DNA of 64,000 nucleotides from Demequina activiva. GTDB taxonomy: Bacteria > Actinomycetota > Actinomycetes > Actinomycetales > Demequinaceae. Shown here in pieces: positions 1-10,227 of the stretch. The notes beneath the pieces are model-generated. The model was not told the DNA's origin, did not search any database, and worked only from the letters and a program-made list of their open reading frames with translations. A program made the position numbers and the translations under genes. Position 1 is the first letter of the stretch, and every line of letters begins with the position of its first letter. The DNA lies in NCBI RefSeq assembly GCF_016862815.1, contig NZ_BONR01000004.1, forward strand, positions 186,001-250,000, written 5' to 3'.

Positions 1-1915
<1,915 letters not shown>

Positions 1916-2018
1916 TCACCACGCACCTGCGACATCGAGCGCGCCGCGAGCGCTCCCCGCGACCTCGCACCAGCATCGGCCCTCGCCAAGCCCCTCGCTC
2001 GTTGCCTATCCTGGGCCG

Positions 2019-2909
2019 ATGCCGTTGCGCCATACCGTCCTCGTCACCCTGAGCGCTGCAGCGCTGGGCGGGTGCTCGCTGCTGGGCTCCGAGCCCGCAC
2101 CCACCGTCACCGCGCTCGCCACCGTCACCGCAGAGCCGGAGACGGTCGCCGTGCCGCGACCCACGGTGACCGTCACGCAGACGCCCGCGCAGGACCCCGA
2201 GCACGACCGCCCGCTGTGGCTGGGCCAGGTGCCGCTGCCCGTGGGCGAGGACGGCCTGGGCGCACGCGGCGACACACCGGCAGACCTCGAGGACCGGCAG
2301 CTCGCGCCGCGCGCCTGGCTGCCCGATCCCCCCGACGACGAGTGGTTCGCGGAGATCTCGATGGAGGTGCCTGCGGACGTCGCCGTCAGGTCCTCGTGGG
2401 ACCGGAACTGCCCCGTTCACATCGACGACCTCGCGTACGTGACGATGCCGTACTGGGGCTTCGACGAACGGGTGCACACCGGCGAGATGATCGTGCACGA
2501 GGACCACATCGAGGACGTCGCTACCGCCTTCGAGCAGATCTTCGCGGCCGGGTTCCCCATCGAGGAGATGCGGGTGATCTCCCGCGAGGAGCGCGACTCC
2601 CCCACCACGGGCGACCACAACATCACCTCCGCGTTCACCTGCAGGCTCGTGGTGGGCGCATCCACGGTGTGGTCCGAGCATGCGTACGGCAAGGCCGTCG
2701 ACATCAACCCCTTCCACAACCCCTACTTCAAGGGCGAGGAGCTGTTCCCCGAGCTGTCCGAGGCCTACCTGGACCGCGAGCGCGAGCGCGAGGGCATGAT
2801 CGACGAGGCGTCCGTGGTCTACACGGCCTTCACCGGGATCGGCTGGGGCTGGGGCGGGCACTGGACCGGCCGCGAGGACTGGATGCACTTCTCCGTCACC
2901 GGCCAGTGA
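2019..2909 (+). CDS. VanY/M15-type D-Ala-D-Ala carboxypeptidase-like lipoprotein
   Basis: A 296-residue exported protein, probably a peptidoglycan peptidase anchored outside the membrane. The N-terminus is a lipoprotein signal ending LSAAALGGC (lipobox LGGC). A Thr/Val/Pro-rich linker follows, then an M15_4 domain with the zinc/catalytic signatures SEHAYGKAVDINP and DWMHFS near the C-terminus. The start is ATG 2019 because the signal peptide begins there and a TATCCT box at 2007-2012 lies six bases upstream, fitting a leaderless mRNA. An in-frame upstream ATG at 1896 would add a leader without signal-peptide character. Substrate specificity cannot be read from sequence. Confidence 0.85.
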   Translation: MPLRHTVLVTLSAAALGGCSLLGSEPAPTVTALATVTAEPETVAVPRPTVTVTQTPAQDPEHDRPLWLGQVPLPVGEDGLGARGDTPADLEDRQLAPRAWLPDPPDDEWFAEISMEVPADVAVRSSWDRNCPVHIDDLAYVTMPYWGFDERVHTGEMIVHEDHIEDVATAFEQIFAAGFPIEEMRVISREERDSPTTGDHNITSAFTCRLVVGASTVWSEHAYGKAVDINPFHNPYFKGEELFPELSEAYLDREREREGMIDEASVVYTAFTGIGWGWGGHWTGREDWMHFSVTGQ

Positions 2910-2955
2910 CGATCCGCGGACACCGTCACGCACGCGACCGGGGCAGACTGGTGGC

Positions 2956-3924
2956 ATGACCGTCACCGCCACGCCCGCCGTGTCGCCCGCCGACATCGAG
3001 CGCGCCGCCGAGCGGATCGCCACGCATGTGCGCCGCACCCCGATCATCGAGATCCCCGGGCACACGCTCGGCATCGACGCCACGCTGGTGTTCAAGCTCG
3101 AGTACCTGCAGGTCACCGGGGCCTTCAAGGCTCGAGGAGCCGTGCACTACGTCGCGACCCAGGAGGTCGCCCCGGCTGGCGTGGTCGCCGCCTCAGGCGG
3201 GAACCACGGCGCAGCGGTGGCGTACGCCGCACGCGAGTTCGGCCACGACGCCCACATCTTCGTCCCCACCACCGCGAACCCGTCCAAGGTCGAGCGGCTG
3301 CTCGCCCTGGGAGCGACGGTGCACTCGATCGGGGTCACCTACGGCGACGCCCGCGACGCGGCCGCGGAGCACCTCGTGGAGCACGGCGGCACGTCCATCG
3401 AGGCGTTCGACGACCCCGTGGTGATGGCAGGCGCCGGCACAGTGGCGCGCGAGCTCGACCTCGACGCCCAGGCAGGCGGCGGGCTGGACGCGATGATGCT
3501 CGCCGTGGGCGGCGGAGGCCTCGCAGGCGGCGCGGCAGCCTGGTGCGGATCACGCCTGCAGATCGTGGGGTGCGAGACCGCGGGGACCGCGTCCTACGCG
3601 GCCGCGGTCGAGGCAGGCCAGCCCGTGACGGTTCCCGTCTCCGGGGTGGCGGCCGATCACCTGGGCGCCCGGCGCATCGGCGACGTGCCGTGGGCCGCGC
3701 TCTCGGCCGCGGACGCGCTGTCCGTCGTCGTCAGCGATGAGGACGTGCTCGAGGCCCAGTCGCGGCTGTGGAGGCTGATGCGCGTCGTGGTCGAGCCCGG
3801 AGTCGCCGCGCCGTTCGCCGCGCTGCTGACCGGACGCTGGACGCCCGAGCCAGGGTCGCGCATCGGCGTGGTGCTGTGCGGCGCGAACGTGGTGATGCCC
3901 GCCGTGGGCCGCTCAGGTTCGTAG
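2956..3924 (+). CDS. PLP-dependent threonine/serine dehydratase family protein
   Basis: A 322-residue fold-type II PLP enzyme, probably deaminating threonine or serine to the 2-oxo acid. The PLP lysine is in TGAFKARGA (about K58). The phosphate-binding loop SGGNHG and the glycine-rich loop GGGGLAGG are both present. It lacks the C-terminal ACT-like regulatory domain of biosynthetic IlvA, so a catabolic dehydratase or a serine/threonine racemase-like enzyme is more likely. It lies between the VanY-like lipoprotein and the 8-oxoguanine deaminase, all on the same strand but with separate spacing. Exact substrate is unresolved. Confidence 0.85.
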   Translation: MTVTATPAVSPADIERAAERIATHVRRTPIIEIPGHTLGIDATLVFKLEYLQVTGAFKARGAVHYVATQEVAPAGVVAASGGNHGAAVAYAAREFGHDAHIFVPTTANPSKVERLLALGATVHSIGVTYGDARDAAAEHLVEHGGTSIEAFDDPVVMAGAGTVARELDLDAQAGGGLDAMMLAVGGGGLAGGAAAWCGSRLQIVGCETAGTASYAAAVEAGQPVTVPVSGVAADHLGARRIGDVPWAALSAADALSVVVSDEDVLEAQSRLWRLMRVVVEPGVAAPFAALLTGRWTPEPGSRIGVVLCGANVVMPAVGRSGS

Positions 3925-3967
3925 ACTGGACGTGGCGCGCAGCGGCGCCCCGATGTGAGGAGGCCGC

Positions 3968-5329
3968 GTGACGCGGACGGTGATCGACGGCGCGTACATC
4001 GCGACGGTGGACGGCGCGAGTACCGAGCACGCCACGGGCTACGTGGTGATCAAGGACGCACTGATCGAGACGGTCGCCGCCGGCCGCGCGCCCAGCGAGG
4101 TCATCGACGGCGCGCGCGAGGTGATTCCCGGCGCGGGCCTGCTGGTGACGCCCGGCCTCGTCAACACCCACCACCACCTGTACCAATGGCTGACGCGCGG
4201 GTTCGCGCAGGACTCGATCCTGTTCGACTGGCTGGTGTCGCTGTACCCCGCATGGTCGCGCATCGACGCGGACCTGGTGGGCGACGGGGCGCTGGGCGCG
4301 ATGGCGGTGCTCGCGCGATCGGGCTGCTCCACGGTCGCGGATCACCACTACGTGTTCCCGCGCGGCGGCGGCGACATCGTGGGCGCCATCGTGGACTCGG
4401 CCGCGACGCTGGGGCTGCGGCTGCACGCGACGCGCGGCTCGATGGACCTGGGCGAGTCCGCCGGCGGCCTGCCCCCTGACTTCGCGGTCGAGACCACGGC
4501 GGACGCGCTCGAAGCCTCCGCCGCAGCGGTCCACCGCTACGACGACCCCGCCTTCGAGTCCATGGTGCGCGTGGCGATCGCGCCGTGCTCGCCGTTCTCG
4601 GTGACCGCGGACCTCCTGCGCGAGGCAGCGGTGCTCGCGCGCGGGCTCGGCGTGCGCCTGCACACGCATGGCGCGGAGACGGTCGAGGAGGAGGCGTTCT
4701 GCCGCGAGCGGTTCGGCATGTCCCCCACCGACTACCTCGAGTCCGTGGGCTGGCTGGGCGAGGACGTGTGGATGGCGCACTGCGTGCATCTGTCGAGCCC
4801 CGACATCGACCGCTTCGCGTCCACCGGCACGGGCGTGGCGCACTGCCCGTCCTCCAACGCACGCCTCGCGGCCGGCATCGCGCCCGTGCGCGACATGCTG
4901 CGCGCCGGGGTGCCCGTGGGCCTGGGCGTGGACGGGGCAGCCTCGAACGAGTCCGGCCAGCTGGGCACCGAGGTGCGCGCCGCCGTGCTGGCGGCTCGTC
5001 TGCGCGACGGGGCCGATGCGATGAGCGGGCGTGACGCCCTGCGTGTGGCGACCATGGGTGGCGCCCGGGTGCTGGGCCGTCAGGACGAGATCGGCTCGGT
5101 CGAGGCCGGGAAGCTGGCTGACCTCGCGCTGTGGCGCATCGACGGCGTCGAGCATGCGGGGATCGCGGATCCGGTCGCCGCGCTGGGCCTGGGCGCGCTG
5201 CCGCCGCTCGAGAGGCTGATCGTGCAGGGCCGCGCCGTGGTCGACTCCGGTCATCTGGTGGGTGTCGACGAGGGCGAGGTCGCGGCGAAGGTGGCGCGCG
5301 CATCGGCCGCTCTGGCGGACCGCCTCTAG
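3968..5329 (+). CDS. 8-oxoguanine deaminase
   Basis: A 453-residue zinc amidohydrolase of the TrzN/AtzA-like group, matching 8-oxoguanine deaminases that convert 8-oxoguanine to urate and ammonia. Metal and substrate residues are visible: NTHHHLYQWLTRG near the N-terminus, LHTHGAET, WMAHCVHLS, and the metal aspartate in GLGVDGAASNES. The GTG start at 3968 has an AGGAGG ribosome site at 3957-3962. The neighbouring importer, molybdenum hydroxylase and uricase make a purine role very likely. The assignment rests on recalled family features; S-adenosylhomocysteine- or chlorohydrolase-like activity is a weaker alternative. Confidence 0.87.
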   Translation: MTRTVIDGAYIATVDGASTEHATGYVVIKDALIETVAAGRAPSEVIDGAREVIPGAGLLVTPGLVNTHHHLYQWLTRGFAQDSILFDWLVSLYPAWSRIDADLVGDGALGAMAVLARSGCSTVADHHYVFPRGGGDIVGAIVDSAATLGLRLHATRGSMDLGESAGGLPPDFAVETTADALEASAAAVHRYDDPAFESMVRVAIAPCSPFSVTADLLREAAVLARGLGVRLHTHGAETVEEEAFCRERFGMSPTDYLESVGWLGEDVWMAHCVHLSSPDIDRFASTGTGVAHCPSSNARLAAGIAPVRDMLRAGVPVGLGVDGAASNESGQLGTEVRAAVLAARLRDGADAMSGRDALRVATMGGARVLGRQDEIGSVEAGKLADLALWRIDGVEHAGIADPVAALGLGALPPLERLIVQGRAVVDSGHLVGVDEGEVAAKVARASAALADRL

Positions 5330-5545
5330 CCGCGATTCCGCGCTCCTCGCCCTCGCCCTCGCCCTTGGAAACGAGGCAACTGGCGTACGCGGATCGCGCG
5401 CGTGGCGCGTCACGAGGCATCTGAGGTTCGCTCCGCCACACGCATGACCGTCACCGGCCTCATGTGGCCGCTGCGCACCCAGCCGAGTACCTGGCGTGCC
5501 TAGGTTGGGCGGTGGTGGTGGCGAGCAGGGTGCGGCGGCCGTCCC

Positions 5546-6427
5546 TCACATGCGCTTGGTGGGATGCATGCCCATCCGCGTCAGCACCGTGTTCTCGAGG
5601 ATCGCGATGAGGTTGTAGAGCACCAGCGACACCGCCGTGACCACCACGACGGACGCCCACATGTCGTTGAACTTCGCCTGCGCGTAGTAGCCGTTGATGA
5701 CGCCGCCGATGCCGCCTCCCGTCGCGAGCCATTCCGCGAGCAGCGCTCCGGTGATGGCGCCCGGCACGGAGATGCGCACCGCCGCGAAGAACGCTGGCAG
5801 CGAGGACGGGAAGGCCACGCGGCGCAGCTTGGTGACCGCGCCGCCGCCGTAGACGGTCACGACGTCCTCCATCTGCGGAGAGGAGGCCTTGAGCCCGTAG
5901 GCGACGTTGACGAGCGCTGGGAACAGCACCACGATGCCGCCCATCACCGCCGTGGTCGCGAACCCGCGGCCGAAGATCAGGATGATCACAGGCGCGAACG
6001 CGATCAGCGGCACGGTGCGCAGCAGCAGCGCGATGGGCATGAGCGCGGCCTCGACCCCGCGCGACAGGTGGAAGATCACCGCCACCAGGACGGCCACGAA
6101 CAGGCCCGCGCAGAAGCCCACGAAGGCATCGGTCATGGTGACGGCGAGGTTGTCCCCCAGCTCTGCCCGGTGATCCGCGGCGTCGGGGTCCGAGACGAGG
6201 AAACGCCACACGTCGACCGGGCCCTTCGCCACGTATGGCGAGAGCCCGAACACGATGATCGCGCCCTGCCACAGGACCAGCACGGTCACGATGGTGCCCA
6301 GGAAGGTCCCGAGCGAGGTCAGCAGCGCCTTGCGGGTGGCGCGGCGGGACTCCTGGCGCATCGCGCGCGACAGGTCGGTCACCTGGCGAGGTTCGGTGGT
6401 CGTGGACGGCACGGCTGTCTCGGTCAT
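5546..6427 (-). CDS. ABC transporter permease (NitT/TauT type)
   Basis: A 293-residue inner-membrane permease with about six hydrophobic segments and a BPD_transp_1 core. The EAA-like loop is around EDVVTVYGGGAVTKLRRVAFP. It is the last gene of a four-gene importer operon read leftward (binding protein, ATPase, two permeases). The ATG at 6427 overlaps the upstream permease stop as ATGA, so translation is coupled. An in-frame upstream codon at 6529 would run into the neighbour and is not used. Substrate is inferred, not shown: flanking genes suggest a purine or ureide compound. Confidence 0.9.
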   Translation of the reverse strand: MTETAVPSTTTEPRQVTDLSRAMRQESRRATRKALLTSLGTFLGTIVTVLVLWQGAIIVFGLSPYVAKGPVDVWRFLVSDPDAADHRAELGDNLAVTMTDAFVGFCAGLFVAVLVAVIFHLSRGVEAALMPIALLLRTVPLIAFAPVIILIFGRGFATTAVMGGIVVLFPALVNVAYGLKASSPQMEDVVTVYGGGAVTKLRRVAFPSSLPAFFAAVRISVPGAITGALLAEWLATGGGIGGVINGYYAQAKFNDMWASVVVVTAVSLVLYNLIAILENTVLTRMGMHPTKRM

Positions 6428-7215
6428 GCGGCCACTCCCCTCGCCCAGGGAGCGCTCAACCGCGTGAGCATCCCCACCAGCAGGTACGCGATCAGCGCGA
6501 CCGCGCCGGACGCGAGGGCGATCGCCCACACGCGCGGGGCGTTCAGCGACTGCTGGGCGATCACCATCGCGGGGCCCACGCCCACCTCCACCTTGCCCAG
6601 GTACTCGCCCAGGATGGCGCCCAGGAAGGCGGCAGGCACCGCGATCTGCAGCGCGGTCAGCACGGCCGGGAGCGCGGAGATGAGCCGCACCTTGCGCAGC
6701 TGCGTGAAGCGCGAGCCGCCATAGACGGAGACGACGTCGAGCGACGCCTTGTCAGCGGACTTGAGGCCCAGCAACGAGCCCACCACGGTGGTGAAGAACA
6801 CGCTCATCGCGGCCAGGAAGATGGCCGTCGAGGACGGCTCGCCGGGCGCCGGGATGCCGAGGATGAGCAGCAGCAGCGGGCCGATCGCCACGATGGGGAT
6901 GCAGTAGGACACCACGGCCAGCTGCATCACGACGCCCTCGAGTCGCGGCACCACGAGCACGAACGCGCTCAGCAGCAGCGCGAGCCCGTTGCCCCACAGG
7001 TAGCCCTGAGCGGCCTCGTTGAGGGTGACGGAGAAGTTGTTCCAGTAGAACGCCCAGCCGGACTCCGCGTAGCTCTGCGCCACCTGCGGCGGCGTGGGGA
7101 TGCCGGCGGTCTCGCCGGACCGCCCCTGCGCGATGGCGCCGATCACCCACCACACGGAGACGATCGCCACCGCGCCGATGAGCCCCGCGGCCCACGGCGG
7201 CACTGCCCGGGGCAT
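6424..7215 (-). CDS. ABC transporter permease (NitT/TauT type)
   Basis: A 263-residue membrane permease, paralogous to the next gene in the operon. It has a first membrane helix near residues 10-30 and the EAA-type loop LDVVSVYGGSRFTQLRKVRL, which contacts the ATPase. The start overlaps the ATPase stop by one base (TGATG) and the end overlaps the next permease by ATGA. Two different permeases in one importer imply a heterodimeric channel, as in riboflavin- and thiamine-precursor-type NitT/TauT systems. Confidence 0.9.
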   Translation of the reverse strand: MPRAVPPWAAGLIGAVAIVSVWWVIGAIAQGRSGETAGIPTPPQVAQSYAESGWAFYWNNFSVTLNEAAQGYLWGNGLALLLSAFVLVVPRLEGVVMQLAVVSYCIPIVAIGPLLLLILGIPAPGEPSSTAIFLAAMSVFFTTVVGSLLGLKSADKASLDVVSVYGGSRFTQLRKVRLISALPAVLTALQIAVPAAFLGAILGEYLGKVEVGVGPAMVIAQQSLNAPRVWAIALASGAVALIAYLLVGMLTRLSAPWARGVAA

Positions 7216-8036
7216 CAGTCCTCCTCGGCGGCGGCCCCGCCGGCGCCGAACAGCAGGTCAGAGGCCTGGTCGACATAGGCGTGGAACTCGGGAGAGCGCT
7301 GGATGTCCGGCGTGCGCGGGCGCGGCAGGTCGATGTCGATGATCTCCTTGACGCGGCCGGGACGCGGGCTCATGACCGCGACCTGGTCCGCGAGGAAGAT
7401 CGCCTCGGTGATGCCGTGCGTCACCAGCAGCGTGGTCGCGGGCTTCGCGGCGAGGATGCGCAGCAGCTCCATGTTGAGCTTCTGGCGCGTCATGTCGTCG
7501 AGCGCACCGAACGGCTCGTCGAGGAGCAGCACGGAGGGCTTGAGCACCAGCGACCGCGCGATCGACACTCGCTGGCGCATGCCGCCGGACAGCTGCGCGG
7601 GCTTGGCCTTCTCGAAGCCGGTGAGCCCCACCAGCTCGATGAGCTCGCGGATGTAGGAGTCGTCGACGGAGACGCCCGCCACCTCGAACGGCAGCCGGAT
7701 GTTCTTGTAGACCGATCGCCACGGCAGCAGCGCACTGTCCTGGAACGCGATGCCCAGCTCGTTGTAGGCGCGCAGGTCCTCGGGAGTGCGTCCGTCCACC
7801 CTGATGGTGCCCGACGTGGGCGACTCCAGCCCGGCGAGGATCCGCAGGATCGTGGACTTGCCGCAACCGGAGGGGCCCAGCAGCGCCAGCAGCGAGCCCT
7901 GCTCGGTCTGGATGTGGGCGTCCTGCAGGGCCGTCACCGGTCCCGAGCGCGTGATGAAGACCTTGTTGAGGCCCTCGATGTGCAGGCCGGTGCCCAGGGA
8001 CGAACCCTGGGCACCGGCCTCAGTCGTGGTGCTCAT
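7215..8036 (-). CDS. ABC transporter ATP-binding protein (SsuB/TauB type)
   Basis: A 273-residue ATPase that powers the adjacent importer. Walker A is GPSGCGKST, the signature is LSGGMRQR, Walker B is [12 protein letters not shown], and the switch histidine is in [10 protein letters not shown]. Length and motifs are typical of nitrate/sulfonate/taurine family ATPases. It lies 28 bases after the substrate-binding protein and overlaps the following permease, so all four genes should be co-transcribed. Confidence 0.93.
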   Translation of the reverse strand: MSTTTEAGAQGSSLGTGLHIEGLNKVFITRSGPVTALQDAHIQTEQGSLLALLGPSGCGKSTILRILAGLESPTSGTIRVDGRTPEDLRAYNELGIAFQDSALLPWRSVYKNIRLPFEVAGVSVDDSYIRELIELVGLTGFEKAKPAQLSGGMRQRVSIARSLVLKPSVLLLDEPFGALDDMTRQKLNMELLRILAAKPATTLLVTHGITEAIFLADQVAVMSPRPGRVKEIIDIDLPRPRTPDIQRSPEFHAYVDQASDLLFGAGGAAAEED

Positions 8037-8064
8037 TGCACAGATTCCCTTGCGAGAGTCCTGA

Positions 8065-9168
8065 TCAGCCCGCGTAGTCCACGAGCTCGGGGTACTCCTC
8101 GTAGACCTCCGCCAGCAGGCTCATGTCGAACAGCTGGTCAGCGGCCACGGAGATACCAGCACCCTCGAGCGACGCGATGGTCTCCGTCTGGAGCGCCTCG
8201 GAGATGGTGAACAGACCGTTCTCCGCGGTCTCGTCAGAGACGACGAGTTCCTCGGACTGCGTGATCGAGCCCTGGAGGGAGACCTCGGGGTTCAGGCCCA
8301 GGTCCACGCCGTACTCCTCGACTGCCAGGCGCGAGCCCTCGGCCGGGTCGAGCACCGCGTCGGTCCAGCCCTTGATCTCCGCGACCAGGAAGGCCTTGAG
8401 CATCTCGCGGTCGTTGGCGATCGCGTCGTCGGTGACCGTGAAGGTCTCCGCGACGAACGGCAGGCCGTTGTCCGCGAAGGGCAGGTTGGTGGTCTCGTAG
8501 CCCTCGGCCGCGACGGTGAGCGACTCGTTGGTGAGGTACGCGATGAAGCCGTCGACCTCACCGGAGATCAGCGGGGCGGGGTCGTACTGCACGGGCACGA
8601 TCTCGAGGTCGTCCTCGCTGATGCCGTTGGCCGCCAGCAGCGCCATGAACAGCGCGGTGTTGGAGTCCTGGACGCCGATGCGCTTGCCGATCATGTCCTC
8701 CGGCGTCGCGATGTCGCCGCCGTCAGCGAGCGACAGCACCGTGAAGGGGTTCTTCTGGTAGGTGGCGCCGATGATCTTGAGCGGCGCGCCCTCGTTGCCG
8801 ATGCCGGAGCCGATCGACACCGCGTCGGACAGTGCCACGTCGACCTGTCCGGACACGAGCTCGGCGACGCCGGTCGACGGTCCGGGGATCAGGTTCACGG
8901 TCTCGAAGCCGGCCTCGGTGTAGTAGCCCTTCGAGTCAGCGAAGAACTCGCCGGCGAACTCCTCGTTCTTGATCCACGAGAGCTGGACGGTGAGCTCACC
9001 GAACGACTCCATGGCCTCCGTGGTCTCCCCGCCGTCGGTGGCGGTGGGCTCGGATGCGGCGTCCTCGCCGGATGAGCATGCGGCGAGCGCCAGAGCGGCC
9101 GCGGTGGCTGTCGCAGCGGCGGCGACCTTCTTCGCCGTGGACCCGAAGGTCTGTGGGAGCAGGGACAT
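8065..9168 (-). CDS. ABC transporter substrate-binding lipoprotein (NMT1/THI5-like)
   Basis: A 367-residue periplasmic-type binding protein tethered as a lipoprotein. The signal peptide ends ALALAAC. The mature region starts [15 protein letters not shown] and resembles THI5/ThiY-type binding proteins that recognise small nitrogen heterocycles. The ATG at 9168 is supported by an AAGGAGGA ribosome site just upstream; a longer in-frame start at 9213 lacks this. First gene of the importer operon, divergent from the molybdenum hydroxylase genes. Import of a purine or derived ureide is inference from context. Confidence 0.9.
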   Translation of the reverse strand: MSLLPQTFGSTAKKVAAAATATAAALALAACSSGEDAASEPTATDGGETTEAMESFGELTVQLSWIKNEEFAGEFFADSKGYYTEAGFETVNLIPGPSTGVAELVSGQVDVALSDAVSIGSGIGNEGAPLKIIGATYQKNPFTVLSLADGGDIATPEDMIGKRIGVQDSNTALFMALLAANGISEDDLEIVPVQYDPAPLISGEVDGFIAYLTNESLTVAAEGYETTNLPFADNGLPFVAETFTVTDDAIANDREMLKAFLVAEIKGWTDAVLDPAEGSRLAVEEYGVDLGLNPEVSLQGSITQSEELVVSDETAENGLFTISEALQTETIASLEGAGISVAADQLFDMSLLAEVYEEYPELVDYAG

Positions 9169-9309
9169 GCGTTTCCTCCTTGAATGGTGACGCGCGCGGG
9201 CCATCCCACGCACGGTGCCGCACTCGCCGCCATTGCCGAGCTCCCCTCGCGGGGCGTCACCCGCTGGACGCTACGGGAACCGTGTTTCCGCGACGAAGCC
9301 CCTGGTGTT

Positions 9310-9341
9310 TCGCGTCGGTTAAATCCTTCATCTTTGGTCCT
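9310..9341 (+). promoter_or_regulatory. Possible PucR-like boxes in the divergent purine promoter region
   Basis: Between the importer and molybdenum hydroxylase genes, two tandem stretches resemble the Bacillus PucR box as I recall it (WWWCNTTGGTTAA). One is CGTCGGTTAA within 9310-9322; the other is ATCTTTGGT within 9329-9341. Both are imperfect. An inverted CCTCA/TGAGG pair (9339-9343 and 9351-9355) and a repeated GTGTTTC(C)GCG (9282 and 9305) lie beside them. No PucR gene is in the window, so this is only a suggestion. Confidence 0.25.
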
Positions 9342-9423
9342 CAACCGCTGTGAGGTCGTGGCACATTCGTGTTCTACGGCCGATGCGCTGGCTCGGTCGA
9401 GCCCCAGGGTGGAAGGTGGAGTC

Positions 9424-10227
9424 GTGGACCTGACGGCGGTGCGGACAGTGCGGGCGGCGCGCTCGCGCGCGGATCTCGCGCTGGCGCCGGGCGAGGCGCT
9501 GCTGGCCGGTGGAACGTGGCTGTTCTCCGAGGATCAGCCGGGCGTGACGGGACTGGTGGATCTGTCGCCGCTCGGGTGGGATGAGCTGGGCCTCACCAGG
9601 GAGGGCGACCTGCGCATCGGCGCTCTCACGACCGTGGGCGCGCTCGATGCGTGGGCGCGGGAGCAGACGTTCGCCGCAGCCCCGCTCCTGTCGCAGTGCG
9701 CCGACTCCCTGCTGGCGAGCTTCAAGGTGCAGTCCGCCGCGACGGTGGGCGGCAACATCTGCCGCAGCTACGCCGCGGGCGCGATGATCGCGATGGCCGC
9801 CACGCTGGATGGCGTCGCGACCGTCTGGCACCGCGACGGCACGGACTCGCGCGTGGACGTGGGCGCCATCCCCAGCGGCAACGGCACCTCCTCGCTGCCG
9901 GACGGCGACGTGCTGCGCGACGTGGTGATCCCGGCGCGTGCGCTGACGGCTCGCACCGCCCACAGGCGCATCGCGCTCAACGAGCACGGCCGCTCGGGAG
10001 CGCTGCTGACGGCACGCCGGGACGTCGACGGCGCCTGCACCTTCGTGATCACGGCCGCGACGCTGACCCCGGTGGTGTTGCGCTATCCGTCACCGCCGAG
10101 CGCTCAGGAGCTCGCCGCCGATGCCCTCGCGGCCGAGGGCTACTACACGGACCCGCTGGGCACCGCGGACTGGCGCCGGCAGGTGAGCGCGGTGCTGCTG
10201 GCCGAGCTGCGCGAGGAGCTGTCGTGA
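9424..10227 (+). CDS. Xanthine dehydrogenase family, FAD-binding subunit
   Basis: A 267-residue FAD subunit of a molybdenum hydroxylase, passing electrons from the FeS clusters to the final acceptor. FAD contacts are visible as LLAGGTWLF near residues 30-40 and [15 protein letters not shown]. The GTG start at 9424 follows a GGAAGGTGGA ribosome site; an upstream in-frame start at 9184 would extend through the divergent promoter region and is rejected. Its stop overlaps the next start as GTGA, so the two subunits are translationally coupled. Confidence 0.9.
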   Translation: MDLTAVRTVRAARSRADLALAPGEALLAGGTWLFSEDQPGVTGLVDLSPLGWDELGLTREGDLRIGALTTVGALDAWAREQTFAAAPLLSQCADSLLASFKVQSAATVGGNICRSYAAGAMIAMAATLDGVATVWHRDGTDSRVDVGAIPSGNGTSSLPDGDVLRDVVIPARALTARTAHRRIALNEHGRSGALLTARRDVDGACTFVITAATLTPVVLRYPSPPSAQELAADALAAEGYYTDPLGTADWRRQVSAVLLAELREELS

